A DNA stretch of 64,000 nucleotides, taken from positions 62,001 through 126,000 of the forward strand of contig NZ_JAPDDS010000009.1 in NCBI RefSeq assembly GCF_025950085.1, given 5' to 3'. Below are positions 55,739 through 63,859 of this stretch, one piece after another. The position numbers and the translations under genes are program-made. Position 1 is the first letter of the stretch; every line of letters begins with the position of its first letter. The stretch comes from Luteolibacter flavescens (lineage in GTDB: Bacteria > Verrucomicrobiota > Verrucomicrobiia > Verrucomicrobiales > Akkermansiaceae). Under the pieces are notes generated by a model. It ran no database searches and was not told the origin of the DNA. It was given only the letters and a program-made list of their open reading frames with translations.

Positions 55739-56302
55739 ATGGGCAAGTTCCTCGTGATGCTTTTGGTGGCGGCTGTATGTCTCGCCATGGCGATGTATCT
55801 CGGCATTCTCCCAAGTAGAGGGGGAATCGCGACGGTTGGTCCCATCGATGGCGACATGGCTTCGATGTCATCCGCCCTCAATATGTTCAGGGTGAATGCC
55901 GGAAGGTATCCTACAGAAGAAGAGGGCTTGGCAGCCCTGATCGAAAAGCCTGCGACCTATCCCGAGAACAAGCGATGGCAGAAGATCATGGGCAAGCTGC
56001 CGCTGGATCCATGGAACAACCCTTATCAGTATGTAGCCATCAAAGACTCCGAAAAGATGCTCTCGGCTGCGTTGGATCTCGATGCGTATGGGCTCTATTC
56101 CTTCGGCCCCGACGGCATCTCGAAGTCTCAGGGCAACGATGACGATGACCGGAATTCCTGGAACGAGCTGTCCTTGGACAGGCGCTCCTCGTTTGAGCGC
56201 TGGAAGGATTCATTCCAGGTTGATGAAGCCGGGATCATCCTTCTGGCTCTGTTCGTGTGTTTCGGATTTCTACGGGCCCTGAACATCAGGGCAAAGGCCT
56301 GA
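55739..56302 (+). CDS. GspG C-terminal-domain membrane protein, copy 2
   Basis: This 187-residue protein is a tandem duplicate of the gene at 55084. The middle is strongly conserved (GRYPTEEEGLAALIEKPATY, LPLDPWNNPYQYV, LYSFGPDGISKS). The N-terminal segment has lost the lipobox Cys and looks like a plain membrane anchor (FLVMLLVAAVCLAMAMYLGIL). A C-terminal hydrophobic helix (about 163-180) is kept. The two copies may have split function, one lipid-anchored and one membrane-spanning. Confidence 0.8.
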   Translation: MGKFLVMLLVAAVCLAMAMYLGILPSRGGIATVGPIDGDMASMSSALNMFRVNAGRYPTEEEGLAALIEKPATYPENKRWQKIMGKLPLDPWNNPYQYVAIKDSEKMLSAALDLDAYGLYSFGPDGISKSQGNDDDDRNSWNELSLDRRSSFERWKDSFQVDEAGIILLALFVCFGFLRALNIRAKA

Positions 56303-56305
56303 TCA

Positions 56306-56338
56306 AGCCACTGGGAACGCGGAATTCATTCCGCCCGA
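56306..56338. repeat. Leader repeat, copy 3 (remnant)
   Basis: AGCCACTGGGAACGCGG then AATTCATTCCGCCCG repeats the first third of the leader, 670 bases after copy 2, with no gene behind it. It marks the edge of the tandem duplication. Confidence 0.8.
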
Positions 56339-56478
56339 GCCATCCTCGTCTACTGCGCATATAGTAGTCAGGGTCCGATTCGCGAGAGGCTCGCCGTAGA
56401 GGGGTGCGGGCCTTCCAATCCTCTTCCTCTTTCGTCAATTTCGCGCGTTTCGTTGTCCTCCCATCTAACAAAAAAGCG

Positions 56479-58206
56479 CTACTCCCGGATTGATGCCTCG
56501 CACAGTCGCGCGTAGAGCCCGCCCTTTGCCAGCAGTTCATCGTGCCTGCCTTTTTCGATCAGCTTGCCATCCTGCAGCACGCAGATGAGGTCGGCTTTCC
56601 GCACCGTGGACAGGCGGTGGGCGATCACGAATGACGTGCGGTCCGCGCGCAGGGTCTCCAGCGCCTGTTGCACCAGCCGCTCGGTTTCATTGTCGAGAGC
56701 GGATGTAGCTTCATCCAACAAAAGCAGCGGCGGATTCTTCAGCAGCGCGCGTGCGATTGATAGACGCTGCTTCTCCCCGCCAGAGAAACGCACGCCGCGT
56801 TCGCCGGCGACGGTGTCGAGTTGCTCCGGTAGCTCGCGGACGAAGTGCGCGGCATTCGCATTCTCCAGCGCGGCCCAGATTTCATCCTCCGTCGCATCCG
56901 GCTTCGCGAGGCGCAGGTTCTCGCGCAGGCTGCTGTTGAAGAGGAAGCTCTCCTGCGTCACGTAGCCGGTGTGGTCGCGCAGCCATTCCTTGGAAAGCGA
57001 TTCGATCTCGTGCCCGTCGAGCAGGATCTTCCCGCGGTCCGTTTCGTAGAAGCGAGTGAGCAGGTTCAGCACCGTGGATTTCCCCGCGCCAGTCGGTCCG
57101 ACGAGCGCGACCGTCATGCCAGGCTCCGCCACCAGCGAGATGCCCTCCACCGCGGGCGAGTCGGTATCGTAGGAGAAGCCCGCATTCGCGAATTCCACGC
57201 GTCCCGTGAAGGTCTCCGGGCGCTTGCCTTCCGTGAGGTTCATCTCGTCCGGCAGGTCGAGGATGTCGAAGACACGCTTCGCCGCCACCTTGCCGCCGAG
57301 GAAGGTCTGCGTGAGAGTGTTGATGCGCGAGACGGGGTCGAACAACAGCGGCCACGCCATCAGGAACGACATCACCGTGCCCTTCGTGATCGCGCCCTCG
57401 AGATACCACCACGCGCCAAAGCCGAGCATGAGGACGATACCGGACTCGGCGAGCAGCGACACGGTCGGCCACACCACCGCCTGCCCCTTCATCACGCGCA
57501 TGTGCTTCTCGCCCACGCGGCGGCTTGCCGCGTCGAAGCGGTCGAGCGCCTCGGGCTCCACCGTGTAGGCCTTGATCTGCCGGATGCCGGCGAGGTTGTC
57601 GTGAAGCAGCGCATTCAGATCAGCCGATGCCTGCGAGGATTCGCGCCACTTCGGCTCGGCGCGCTTCGAGTAGAGCGTGGTGATCAGCGCGATGATAGGC
57701 AGCGGTGCCAGCGTCACCAGCGTGAGCTCCCAACTGAAATAGCACATCCAGCACACGATCGCGACGAACTGAATTAACGCGGGCAATGCTTGGTCGATGG
57801 CCTCCACGATCACGCGGTCGGTGGTGGGCACGTCACTCGCGACGCGTGACATGATCTCGCCGGAGGAATTCGTATCGAACCACTTGATCGGCAGCCTTTG
57901 GAGCTTGTTGTAGAGCACCGTGCGGAGGTCGTGGATTAGGCGTTGCTCCAGCGCGTTATTCCCATAGGTGCGCAGGGTGAAGAGGAATTGCCTGAGGCAG
58001 ATCGCGCCCACGCCGAAGGCAGCGGTCTGGAAAAGCAGGTCACGCCGTCCCTTGTCCATCACCTCGTCCACCAGCACCATCGTCACGGTAGGCAACACCA
58101 GGACCAGCAGCGTGCAGATGATCGCCATCACCAGCGAGACCACGGCACGACCGGGATAGGCGAGGGCGAGCTTGAAGACGCGGACGAGGACCGACATTTG
58201 ACCCAC
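56479..58206 (-). CDS. ABC exporter, MsbA/lipid-flippase type
   Basis: This 575-residue half-transporter has a six-span membrane domain (about 10-320) fused to an ATPase. Walker A is VGPTGAGKSTVL, the signature VRFSGGEKQRLSIARALL and Walker B LLLLDEATSALDNET, with the switch His in VIAHRLST. It exports lipids, glycans or drugs as a homodimer. The GTG at 58206 is chosen because GGAGG lies 6 bases upstream; an ATG nine bases later is possible. It follows the glucan operon by 168 bases on the same strand, so a role in envelope glycan or lipid export is plausible but unproven. Confidence 0.92.
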   Translation of the reverse strand: MGQMSVLVRVFKLALAYPGRAVVSLVMAIICTLLVLVLPTVTMVLVDEVMDKGRRDLLFQTAAFGVGAICLRQFLFTLRTYGNNALEQRLIHDLRTVLYNKLQRLPIKWFDTNSSGEIMSRVASDVPTTDRVIVEAIDQALPALIQFVAIVCWMCYFSWELTLVTLAPLPIIALITTLYSKRAEPKWRESSQASADLNALLHDNLAGIRQIKAYTVEPEALDRFDAASRRVGEKHMRVMKGQAVVWPTVSLLAESGIVLMLGFGAWWYLEGAITKGTVMSFLMAWPLLFDPVSRINTLTQTFLGGKVAAKRVFDILDLPDEMNLTEGKRPETFTGRVEFANAGFSYDTDSPAVEGISLVAEPGMTVALVGPTGAGKSTVLNLLTRFYETDRGKILLDGHEIESLSKEWLRDHTGYVTQESFLFNSSLRENLRLAKPDATEDEIWAALENANAAHFVRELPEQLDTVAGERGVRFSGGEKQRLSIARALLKNPPLLLLDEATSALDNETERLVQQALETLRADRTSFVIAHRLSTVRKADLICVLQDGKLIEKGRHDELLAKGGLYARLCEASIRE

Positions 58207-58323
58207 AAGGAGCCTCCGGAATGGCGCGCATGCAAGCGCCGCGTTTGTTATGCGGCGGGGTGCTGAAAGAGGGGGCTTGGAGGAATGCCGGTGCGTGAAT
58301 GGTGCTTCCGGCCGTTCACAGCC

Positions 58324-58342
58324 GGAGCGACGCAGTCGCTCC
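58324..58342. repeat. Perfect palindrome between ABC exporter and glucan operon
   Basis: GGAGCGAC-GCA-GTCGCTCC, an 8-bp stem with a 3-base loop, just after the opgH stop. It may end the opg transcript or be one of the interspersed palindromes. Confidence 0.5.
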
Positions 58343-58374
58343 GCTACAAGAAGGCGATCCGCTACGAAGGAAGC

Positions 58375-60519
58375 TCAGTCGCCGTCGTAGCCCGCGTCGA
58401 GGCGATGGCGGTAGCTTTCCACGGCCTGGGTCCAGGTGGAGTGGATGCCCTCGGCGGGGCGCAGCCACACGGCGCGGTGAAGGCGCAGCAGGCCGGGGGC
58501 ATCGTAGAGCAGTTCGCTTTGTTCGGACTTCGTGAGGGCCTGCCAGCCATCCACTAGGCAGCGCTCCACCACGGCCTCCTGGCCGGGTGTCATCTCGCCG
58601 GGCTCCAGCAGGGCCACGTGAACGCCATTCACATACGGGTCCACCACGGCGGCCACCACTCCGTGGCGTCCGGCCACGGTGGCATCGAGTGCCGGGTCCA
58701 CGGAGGCCTTCGCCACGTCGGCCAGCTTCATCACGGCGGGCGGATCGAGTTCCTCCGGCGTCGCGAGGATCTTGCTTCTCTGCAGTGCCTTGCCCAGGCG
58801 GGCGCGGCTGGTCATGACGGAGATGGGGATGCTCAGGATGAGGCCGAGCAGGATGGGAGACATCCACGCGGCGAAGACCGGGCTGATGTACCATGCCAAG
58901 CCGGCCCAGGCCAAACCCAGCAGCGTGGGCGGTGCGTGCACCGTCGCGGCCTCTCCCCAGGAGGTACCGTCCGTGTCGCGATTCTGCGTGCCCCAGCCGA
59001 CCGCGTGGCCGAGCACGATGCTCATCACGATCATCGTGTGGGCCACCATCACGCACGGTGCGAGCAGCATGGAGAGCACCGTCTCGATCAGCGAGCCGAT
59101 CACCAGCGGGATCATGCCGCCGAAGGACCGCCGCACGCGCGGGACGAGGATGGCGCCGATCACTGCGAGGATCTTCGGCAGGAAGAGCAGGGCAAAAATG
59201 AAGCCCGTGAGGATCAGGCTCTGCGTGGTGCCGTCGATATTCAGCCAACGGTCCACAGTGGTGCCGTCGAAGGTGTAGTTGCTCAGGTCGCTACCCGCGC
59301 GATCCCACGCCACCCAAGTGCCGAAGATGAGGAAGAGGAACCACAGCGGGCTGCCGAGGTATGCCATGATGCCCATGAAAAGGTGGGCACGCACGGTCAG
59401 CGGCAGCTTGCGGGCAAAGATCAGCCACAGGTGCTGGAGATTCCCCTGGCACCAGCGGCGGTCGCGCTTCAGGTGGTCGATCAGCGTCGGCGGGGCTTCC
59501 TCGTAGGTGCCCTCGATGTCCCAGGCGAGCCACACTTCCCAGCCCTGCGAGACCATCAGCGCGGCCTCCACGAAGTCGTGCGAGAGGATCTTCCCGCCGA
59601 AGGGTTCGCGGCCCGGCAGGTCCGGCAGTTCGCAGAAGTCCGAGAAAGGCTTCACGCGGATGAGCGCATTGTGACCCCAGTAGCTGCCGCCGCCGAGCTG
59701 CCACCAATTCAGCCCGCGGATGAAGAGCGGCCCGTATAGCCGCATGGCGAACTGTTGCAGGCGGGTGAAAATGGATGCCCCGCGGATGAGCTTCGGCGGG
59801 GTCTGGAGGATGCCGAGATTCGGATACGCCTCCATCACGCGGGTCATCTTCACGATGTCCCCGCCGTCCATGAGGCTGTCCGCATCCAGCACCACCATCG
59901 CCTCGTAGCCGCCACCCCAGGTGCGGACGAAGTCGCCGATGTTGCCCGCCTTGCGGTTCGAGTTGATCTTACGACGCCTGTAGTAGATGCGGCCGAAGCC
60001 GCCGAGCTTCCGGCACAGGTTCGTCCACGCCGTCTCCTCCAGCACCCACAGGTCCAGGTCGCGGGTGTCGCTGAGGATGAAAAAGTCGTAGTGCTCGATC
60101 TGCCCCGTCGCCTCGATCGAGCGGTAGATCGCCTCGATGCGCGCGCAGAAGCGGCTGCTGTCCTCGTTGTAAACGGGCATCACCACCGCGTAGCGGCGGG
60201 TGAGGGGGCCGTCGCCGGATTGCTCGGCGAGCTTCGTGATGCGCACCGCCTGCTTCCTCCCCAGCAGGATGTCCCACGCGCCGAAGATGGCGTGAAAGGA
60301 CCCCAGCACCAGCAGGCCATTCAGGATGAAGAAGACGATCAGCAGCAGGCCGTGGGCGCGGTGCACGCCCATGCGCTCGAAGATGTCGTAGAGCCAGTAG
60401 GTGGCGCCGATATTGACGAGGGCGACGCTGCCGAAGAAGACGAGCCGGCGCAGCCCCGCGCGGAAGGGACTGAAGAAGGGCCGGACCTGCCGGGGTGAAT
60501 CAGGGGAGGTATCGGCCAT
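58375..60519 (-). CDS. opgH: Glucans biosynthesis glucosyltransferase H
   Basis: It makes the beta-1,2-glucan backbone of osmoregulated periplasmic glucans from UDP-glucose. The protein has 714 residues and about eight membrane spans. The GT2 core shows RYAVVMPVYNED, the metal site VVLDADSLMDGG, LSHDFVEAALM and KRDRRWCQGN. It is shorter than the E. coli protein, lacking most of the long cytosolic N-terminus. The C-terminal region VDGWQALTKSEQSELL, then LHRAVW, matches the E. coli end. It is the third gene after opgG and a small gene, with a 3-base spacer to the latter. Confidence 0.95.
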   Translation of the reverse strand: MADTSPDSPRQVRPFFSPFRAGLRRLVFFGSVALVNIGATYWLYDIFERMGVHRAHGLLLIVFFILNGLLVLGSFHAIFGAWDILLGRKQAVRITKLAEQSGDGPLTRRYAVVMPVYNEDSSRFCARIEAIYRSIEATGQIEHYDFFILSDTRDLDLWVLEETAWTNLCRKLGGFGRIYYRRRKINSNRKAGNIGDFVRTWGGGYEAMVVLDADSLMDGGDIVKMTRVMEAYPNLGILQTPPKLIRGASIFTRLQQFAMRLYGPLFIRGLNWWQLGGGSYWGHNALIRVKPFSDFCELPDLPGREPFGGKILSHDFVEAALMVSQGWEVWLAWDIEGTYEEAPPTLIDHLKRDRRWCQGNLQHLWLIFARKLPLTVRAHLFMGIMAYLGSPLWFLFLIFGTWVAWDRAGSDLSNYTFDGTTVDRWLNIDGTTQSLILTGFIFALLFLPKILAVIGAILVPRVRRSFGGMIPLVIGSLIETVLSMLLAPCVMVAHTMIVMSIVLGHAVGWGTQNRDTDGTSWGEAATVHAPPTLLGLAWAGLAWYISPVFAAWMSPILLGLILSIPISVMTSRARLGKALQRSKILATPEELDPPAVMKLADVAKASVDPALDATVAGRHGVVAAVVDPYVNGVHVALLEPGEMTPGQEAVVERCLVDGWQALTKSEQSELLYDAPGLLRLHRAVWLRPAEGIHSTWTQAVESYRHRLDAGYDGD

Positions 60520-60522
60520 CGC

Positions 60523-61110
60523 TTAGAAATAGATGAACCAGAGGAATGCCCCGATCAGGGCGAGCGCGAAGACGGCGAACATCTTCCGCACGATCGGGCG
60601 GCGATCCATCGTTTCCCACCACCGCGCGGCACCCTCGCCGATCACATTCAGCTCCAGCGGCTGCGGCAGCATGGTGAGCTGGGCAAATTGCGGGCCGGCG
60701 GCGAGGTAGCTCTTCCGCATGGCCTCGGTGAAGGCGGGAGGCCACGGCTGCGGGGTCAGGAAGACGCCCTGCCACTTCCCCGGCATGTCCGCCAGCAGCA
60801 GAGCGAGGCGACCGCGGGCAGCGAGGCGGCGGTGTTCCAGCGGCTCCTCCAGCACATCCTGCGTCCACGTGGCGATCTCCGTGAGGGTCTCCTCCATGGC
60901 CAGCACACGGGCAGGGGTGCCGGGCTCCTTTGCGCCACGGGCGGAGGCGCGCCACAGGATCGCGCGCACCAGTTCCGCCACCAGCAGGCGATTCCGCAGG
61001 CGCAGCGCCTGGAGATAGGCCTCCACGGCGGCGTAGGCCTCCTCCCATTCCGAAAGCTCGGACTCGCTCAGCGGTCGCAGCGTCTCTAGGGGATGATGCG
61101 GTAGGCCCAT
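60523..61110 (-). CDS. Unknown helical protein with C-terminal membrane anchor, opg operon
   Basis: This 195-residue protein is helix-rich, with leucines, arginines and prolines (for example LRLRNRLLVAELVRAILWRA). One C-terminal membrane span (about 178-195, FAVFALALIGAFLWFIYF) ends the protein, so it is a tail-anchored cytosolic protein. It overlaps the end of opgG by 25 bases and is 3 bases from opgH. No named family is recognised. By position it could stand in for the missing cytosolic N-terminus of OpgH or act as an assembly factor. The ATG at 61110 is the first good one in the frame. Confidence 0.75.
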   Translation of the reverse strand: MGLPHHPLETLRPLSESELSEWEEAYAAVEAYLQALRLRNRLLVAELVRAILWRASARGAKEPGTPARVLAMEETLTEIATWTQDVLEEPLEHRRLAARGRLALLLADMPGKWQGVFLTPQPWPPAFTEAMRKSYLAAGPQFAQLTMLPQPLELNVIGEGAARWWETMDRRPIVRKMFAVFALALIGAFLWFIYF

Positions 61111-62636
61111 GTCTCGGTCAGGAAATCCTCTCCTTTTTTCAGGCTGCAGCGCAACTCCAGCGGACCCACGTCCGCGAGTTTTCCGCCCTCGGTGGCGGGA
61201 GCGATCTGGAAGGCGACGCGCCAGTGACCCTCCGGCAGCGGCTGCACCGCGGTGCCCTGGATCTTGATCTTCGCGCCGGAGTCGCCGAGCGCGGTGATGA
61301 CGGCCTCCGGAGGATCGCCCTCCCATTTCTCAAGGCGGCCACCTGCGAATTCCACCACCACGGTCCGCTGCTCCGGCTGCCAGTCGTGCAGGCCGGTGCG
61401 GGTCGCCACCACGTAGCCGCCCGCGTCGGCAGGGTCCGGGGCCATGGTCCAGTGCTGCTTGTAGGTCAGCTCGATGCGTTCGCCGGGCTTCGGGATGTGG
61501 GAGGGCTCCCACATGGCCACCACGTTGTCGGCGAGCTCGTTGTGCGTGGGGATTTCCATCAGCACCACGCGGCCGGAGCCCCAGTCGCTGGTCGGCTCGA
61601 TCCACAGTGAGGGACGCTTTTCGTAGTTCGCCTCGCCATCCTCGTAGGCGGCGAAGCGGCGGTCACGCTGCAGCAGTCCGAAGCCACCGCACTTGTCCAT
61701 CGGGAAGACGCTGAACTCCAGCCTGCCGGTGTCGTTCGAAATCGGGCGCCAGATCCGCTCGCCGCTGCCCATGCGGATGGCCAGGCCGTCCGAGTCATGG
61801 ACCTCCGGGCGGAAGTCATCGAAGCGCTTCCGTGAATTCTCGCCGAACCAGAACATGCTCGACATCGGAGCGAGGCCGAGGCGCTTCACCCCCTGACGGG
61901 CGTAGAGAGCCGCGCGCACCGTCATCACCGTGTCGTCGCCCGGTTGGATGAGGAAGCCGTAGGCACCCGTGTAGGACGGGCCGTCGAGCAGGCCGAAGAA
62001 CATCACCGCCTTGTTGTCCGCCACCGGCTTGCGCAGCCAGAACTCGCGGAAGCGGGGGAATTCCTCCTGCGCGCCATCGACGCCGGTGTCCACGGCGATG
62101 CCGCGGGCGGAGATGCCGTAGCGCTGGTTCTTCCCCAGCGCGCGCCAATAGCTCGCGCCTTGGAAGACGGCCAGCTCGTCGTAGTAGTCCGGGCGGTTCA
62201 GCGGGTGGTGCAGTCGGAAGCCCGCGTAGCCCGCATCCGGCGGCAGGTCACCGCGCTGCGGCACCAGCGGCCCGTAGTTGAAGAAGGCATCCGTCAGCCG
62301 GATGCGCTGGACGTGCGTGTCCGTGAATTCGTTGATCCCCACCGGCTCGCGGAAAAGGTAGCCGGGGTGGAAGAGCATCGCGCGGAAGGGGAGGTTCTCC
62401 GCCGCCCACAGGGAGCGCTCCGGGATGAAGCGGATGTCGCGATACTGGTCGTAGGAAAGATTCTTCATCCAGTCCGGCAGCGCCTCCTTGTCAGGAGCGG
62501 CGTAGGGCTGGGCCGCCAGGTCGCGGGCGCGCTCGTCGATCTTTTCGAAGGTCACATCCTCGCGCTCCCAATCCTGCGCGGGTGCGAGCGGCGCGAGAGC
62601 CAATGCGGCCGTTAGGTGGATGATGCGTTGAAGCAC
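61086..62636 (-). CDS. opgG: Periplasmic glucan biosynthesis protein OpgG/OpgD
   Basis: This 516-residue periplasmic protein has a signal peptide (about 1-20). It shapes or branches the glucan made by OpgH. The conserved N-terminal LPDWMKNLSYDQYRDIRFIPE is followed by LFHPGYLF and the long beta domain with APMSSMFWFGENS and DSDGLAIRMGSGERIWRP. The C-terminal Ig-like part includes GRVVLMEIPTHNELADN. The start is GTG, seven bases after a -10 box. First gene of a three-gene operon. Confidence 0.93.
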   Translation of the reverse strand: MLQRIIHLTAALALAPLAPAQDWEREDVTFEKIDERARDLAAQPYAAPDKEALPDWMKNLSYDQYRDIRFIPERSLWAAENLPFRAMLFHPGYLFREPVGINEFTDTHVQRIRLTDAFFNYGPLVPQRGDLPPDAGYAGFRLHHPLNRPDYYDELAVFQGASYWRALGKNQRYGISARGIAVDTGVDGAQEEFPRFREFWLRKPVADNKAVMFFGLLDGPSYTGAYGFLIQPGDDTVMTVRAALYARQGVKRLGLAPMSSMFWFGENSRKRFDDFRPEVHDSDGLAIRMGSGERIWRPISNDTGRLEFSVFPMDKCGGFGLLQRDRRFAAYEDGEANYEKRPSLWIEPTSDWGSGRVVLMEIPTHNELADNVVAMWEPSHIPKPGERIELTYKQHWTMAPDPADAGGYVVATRTGLHDWQPEQRTVVVEFAGGRLEKWEGDPPEAVITALGDSGAKIKIQGTAVQPLPEGHWRVAFQIAPATEGGKLADVGPLELRCSLKKGEDFLTETWAYRIIP

Positions 62637-62643
62637 AAGCCAG

Positions 62644-62671
62644 CGGATAGCCTGCTTGGGGGTTCTGTCAA
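62644..62671 (-). promoter_or_regulatory. Predicted promoter of the opg operon
   Basis: On the minus strand a perfect TTGACA (62671-62666), a 16-base spacer and TATCCG (62649-62644) end 7 bases before the GTG start, predicting a leaderless mRNA. Confidence 0.6.
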
Positions 62672-62750
62672 TCCGCGGTTGTGAGATAGGCTGTAAGACT
62701 TCCGGAAAAGTTGCGTATGGGCGAATTGGTTTCCCAGCGGGCGCGGGTTT

Positions 62751-63134
62751 TCAGCGGCTTCCGTCATCAGGAGGGGCCTCTGCCTGGAGCTTTCCCAGTC
62801 GGTGCCAGCGCCATGCCAGCCACCTGAACCATGGCAGGGCGAAGGAAAGCATCACGGCCCAATGTGCCACCGCGAAGGTCGGGAACTTCGCCCGGATGCC
62901 CGGCAGCCAGACGGTGCCCAGAGGTGCGCGCGAGACCGCAAATTCGAAGGAATCGGGTGCCAGGAAATCATTCCTGCTGATGCCAGCCATCCCCGCGCCA
63001 TTCCACGCGAAGCCCTTCCCGACCCAGATGAGGGTGGAGTAGTAGCGATGGGAATCCCACCAGGCCCAGCCGACGAAGACGATGACGAACAGGCCGAGCC
63101 AAAAGGAGATCCAGCGGTGAAGGGGCGGGCGCAC
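62751..63134 (-). CDS. Small two-span membrane protein, unknown
   Basis: The protein has 127 residues. The first span (about 8-25, HRWISFWLGLFVIVFVGWAWWDS) and the second (about 90-106, HWAVMLSFALPWFRWLAW) flank a soluble loop. The C-terminus is short and charged. I know no named family. The start is GTG at 63134; the reading frame is consistent throughout and has no repeat character. The upstream spacer is long (63135-63859) and rich in hairpins. Confidence 0.65.
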   Translation of the reverse strand: MRPPLHRWISFWLGLFVIVFVGWAWWDSHRYYSTLIWVGKGFAWNGAGMAGISRNDFLAPDSFEFAVSRAPLGTVWLPGIRAKFPTFAVAHWAVMLSFALPWFRWLAWRWHRLGKLQAEAPPDDGSR

Positions 63135-63469
63135 GGGAAAGGCGGGGATTTGCCCCTGCTACTTGCCTCGTTTCCCACGGGGCTCAAGGTCCCTGTGACG
63201 GAACGGCGATCCGCCGGGGCTTGGCCCGTTTCATGCACTGCGGCGGCCCCATCGGAGTCACGGGCGCGGGCCTGCAAGGGATTGCGCGTGTGGCATTCCA
63301 CCGACGAAGGCGGTTCCCTGTCCTCACCATGCTCCCGGGAAGGACGGGGGCCGCCAGCACGCGGGCTCGTGTGGTTCGGTTCGAGCGGGTAGCCTCATGG
63401 CAGCGATGCCCTGAAAAAACATCGACCCGCACAACAGACTTACCGCGCGCGCAGCATCGCCTATCATGC

Positions 63470-63517
63470 GGGTCGAGTTAAGACCCCGAAGGGTCGACAG
63501 TTCTCTCCCCAGAGAAC
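63470..63517. promoter_or_regulatory. Alternating hairpin elements, possible RNA switch
   Basis: GGGTC (63470-63474) can pair with GACCC (63482-63486), which can instead pair with GGGTC (63491-63495). A 7-bp stem with CCCC loop follows (63500-63517). The layout suits mutually exclusive folds, but no downstream ORF on the plus strand is close. Confidence 0.3.
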
Positions 63518-63641
63518 GCCTATGTAATGGCAATCCTCGTGCCAAAATTTGGCGACGTGCTACATCTCCCTGATTTCCAATGATATGATTAATATCGCGA
63601 ATTTCGTGGGAGAATCGGATAGGTGGCATATCCGGAAGGTC

Positions 63642-63668
63642 TTGCAAACTTGCCTGCAAATCTTGCAA
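63642..63668. promoter_or_regulatory. Three helically phased TTGC..GCAA sites
   Basis: TTGCAA (63642-63647), TTGCCTGCAA (63650-63659) and TTGCAA (63663-63668) are centred 10 and 11 bases apart, so on one face of the helix. It looks like an operator array for a dimeric regulator. Confidence 0.35.
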
Positions 63669-63787
63669 GGCTGTCAGTCCTCTTTCATGGGGCGATTTCC
63701 TAGTGTGCCGTCAGTCTAGTTCGTTTCAATAGAGGCATTGAGGTTCCTGTCGTCCTTATGGCTTTTGGACGACCGACCTTGAGAGCC

Positions 63788-63832
63788 AAAAAAGAAAGGC
63801 GACCCGGGGCCGCGGTGCCGCCGGATCGCCTT
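63788..63832 (-). terminator. Rho-independent terminator of the PEP-CTERM gene
   Basis: On the minus strand AAGGCGATCCGG pairs with CCGGGTCGCCTT, and a T-run (TTTCTTTTTT) follows. It lies 28 bases past the stop codon at 63860. Confidence 0.9.
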
Positions 63833-63859
63833 AGGAAGGAAGCTGACTTTTCCGGTCGA

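Larger units (their letters stand above)
63135..63859. other. Long non-coding spacer with hairpins
   Basis: This 725-base stretch, partly less GC-rich (63520-63790), holds no ORF with coding character. Visible structure comprises alternating GGGTC/GACCC elements (63424-63495), a GTTCTCT-CCCC-AGAGAAC hairpin (63500-63517), three TTGC..GCAA palindromes (63642-63668) and a terminator for the PEP-CTERM gene (63788-63832). No tRNA or known riboswitch was recognised. Confidence 0.5.

Noticed and set aside
63324-63668. 114-residue minus-strand ORF in the long spacer
   Set aside because: No start context, no recognisable domain, and it crosses the hairpins and phased palindromes. Composition differs from neighbouring genes.
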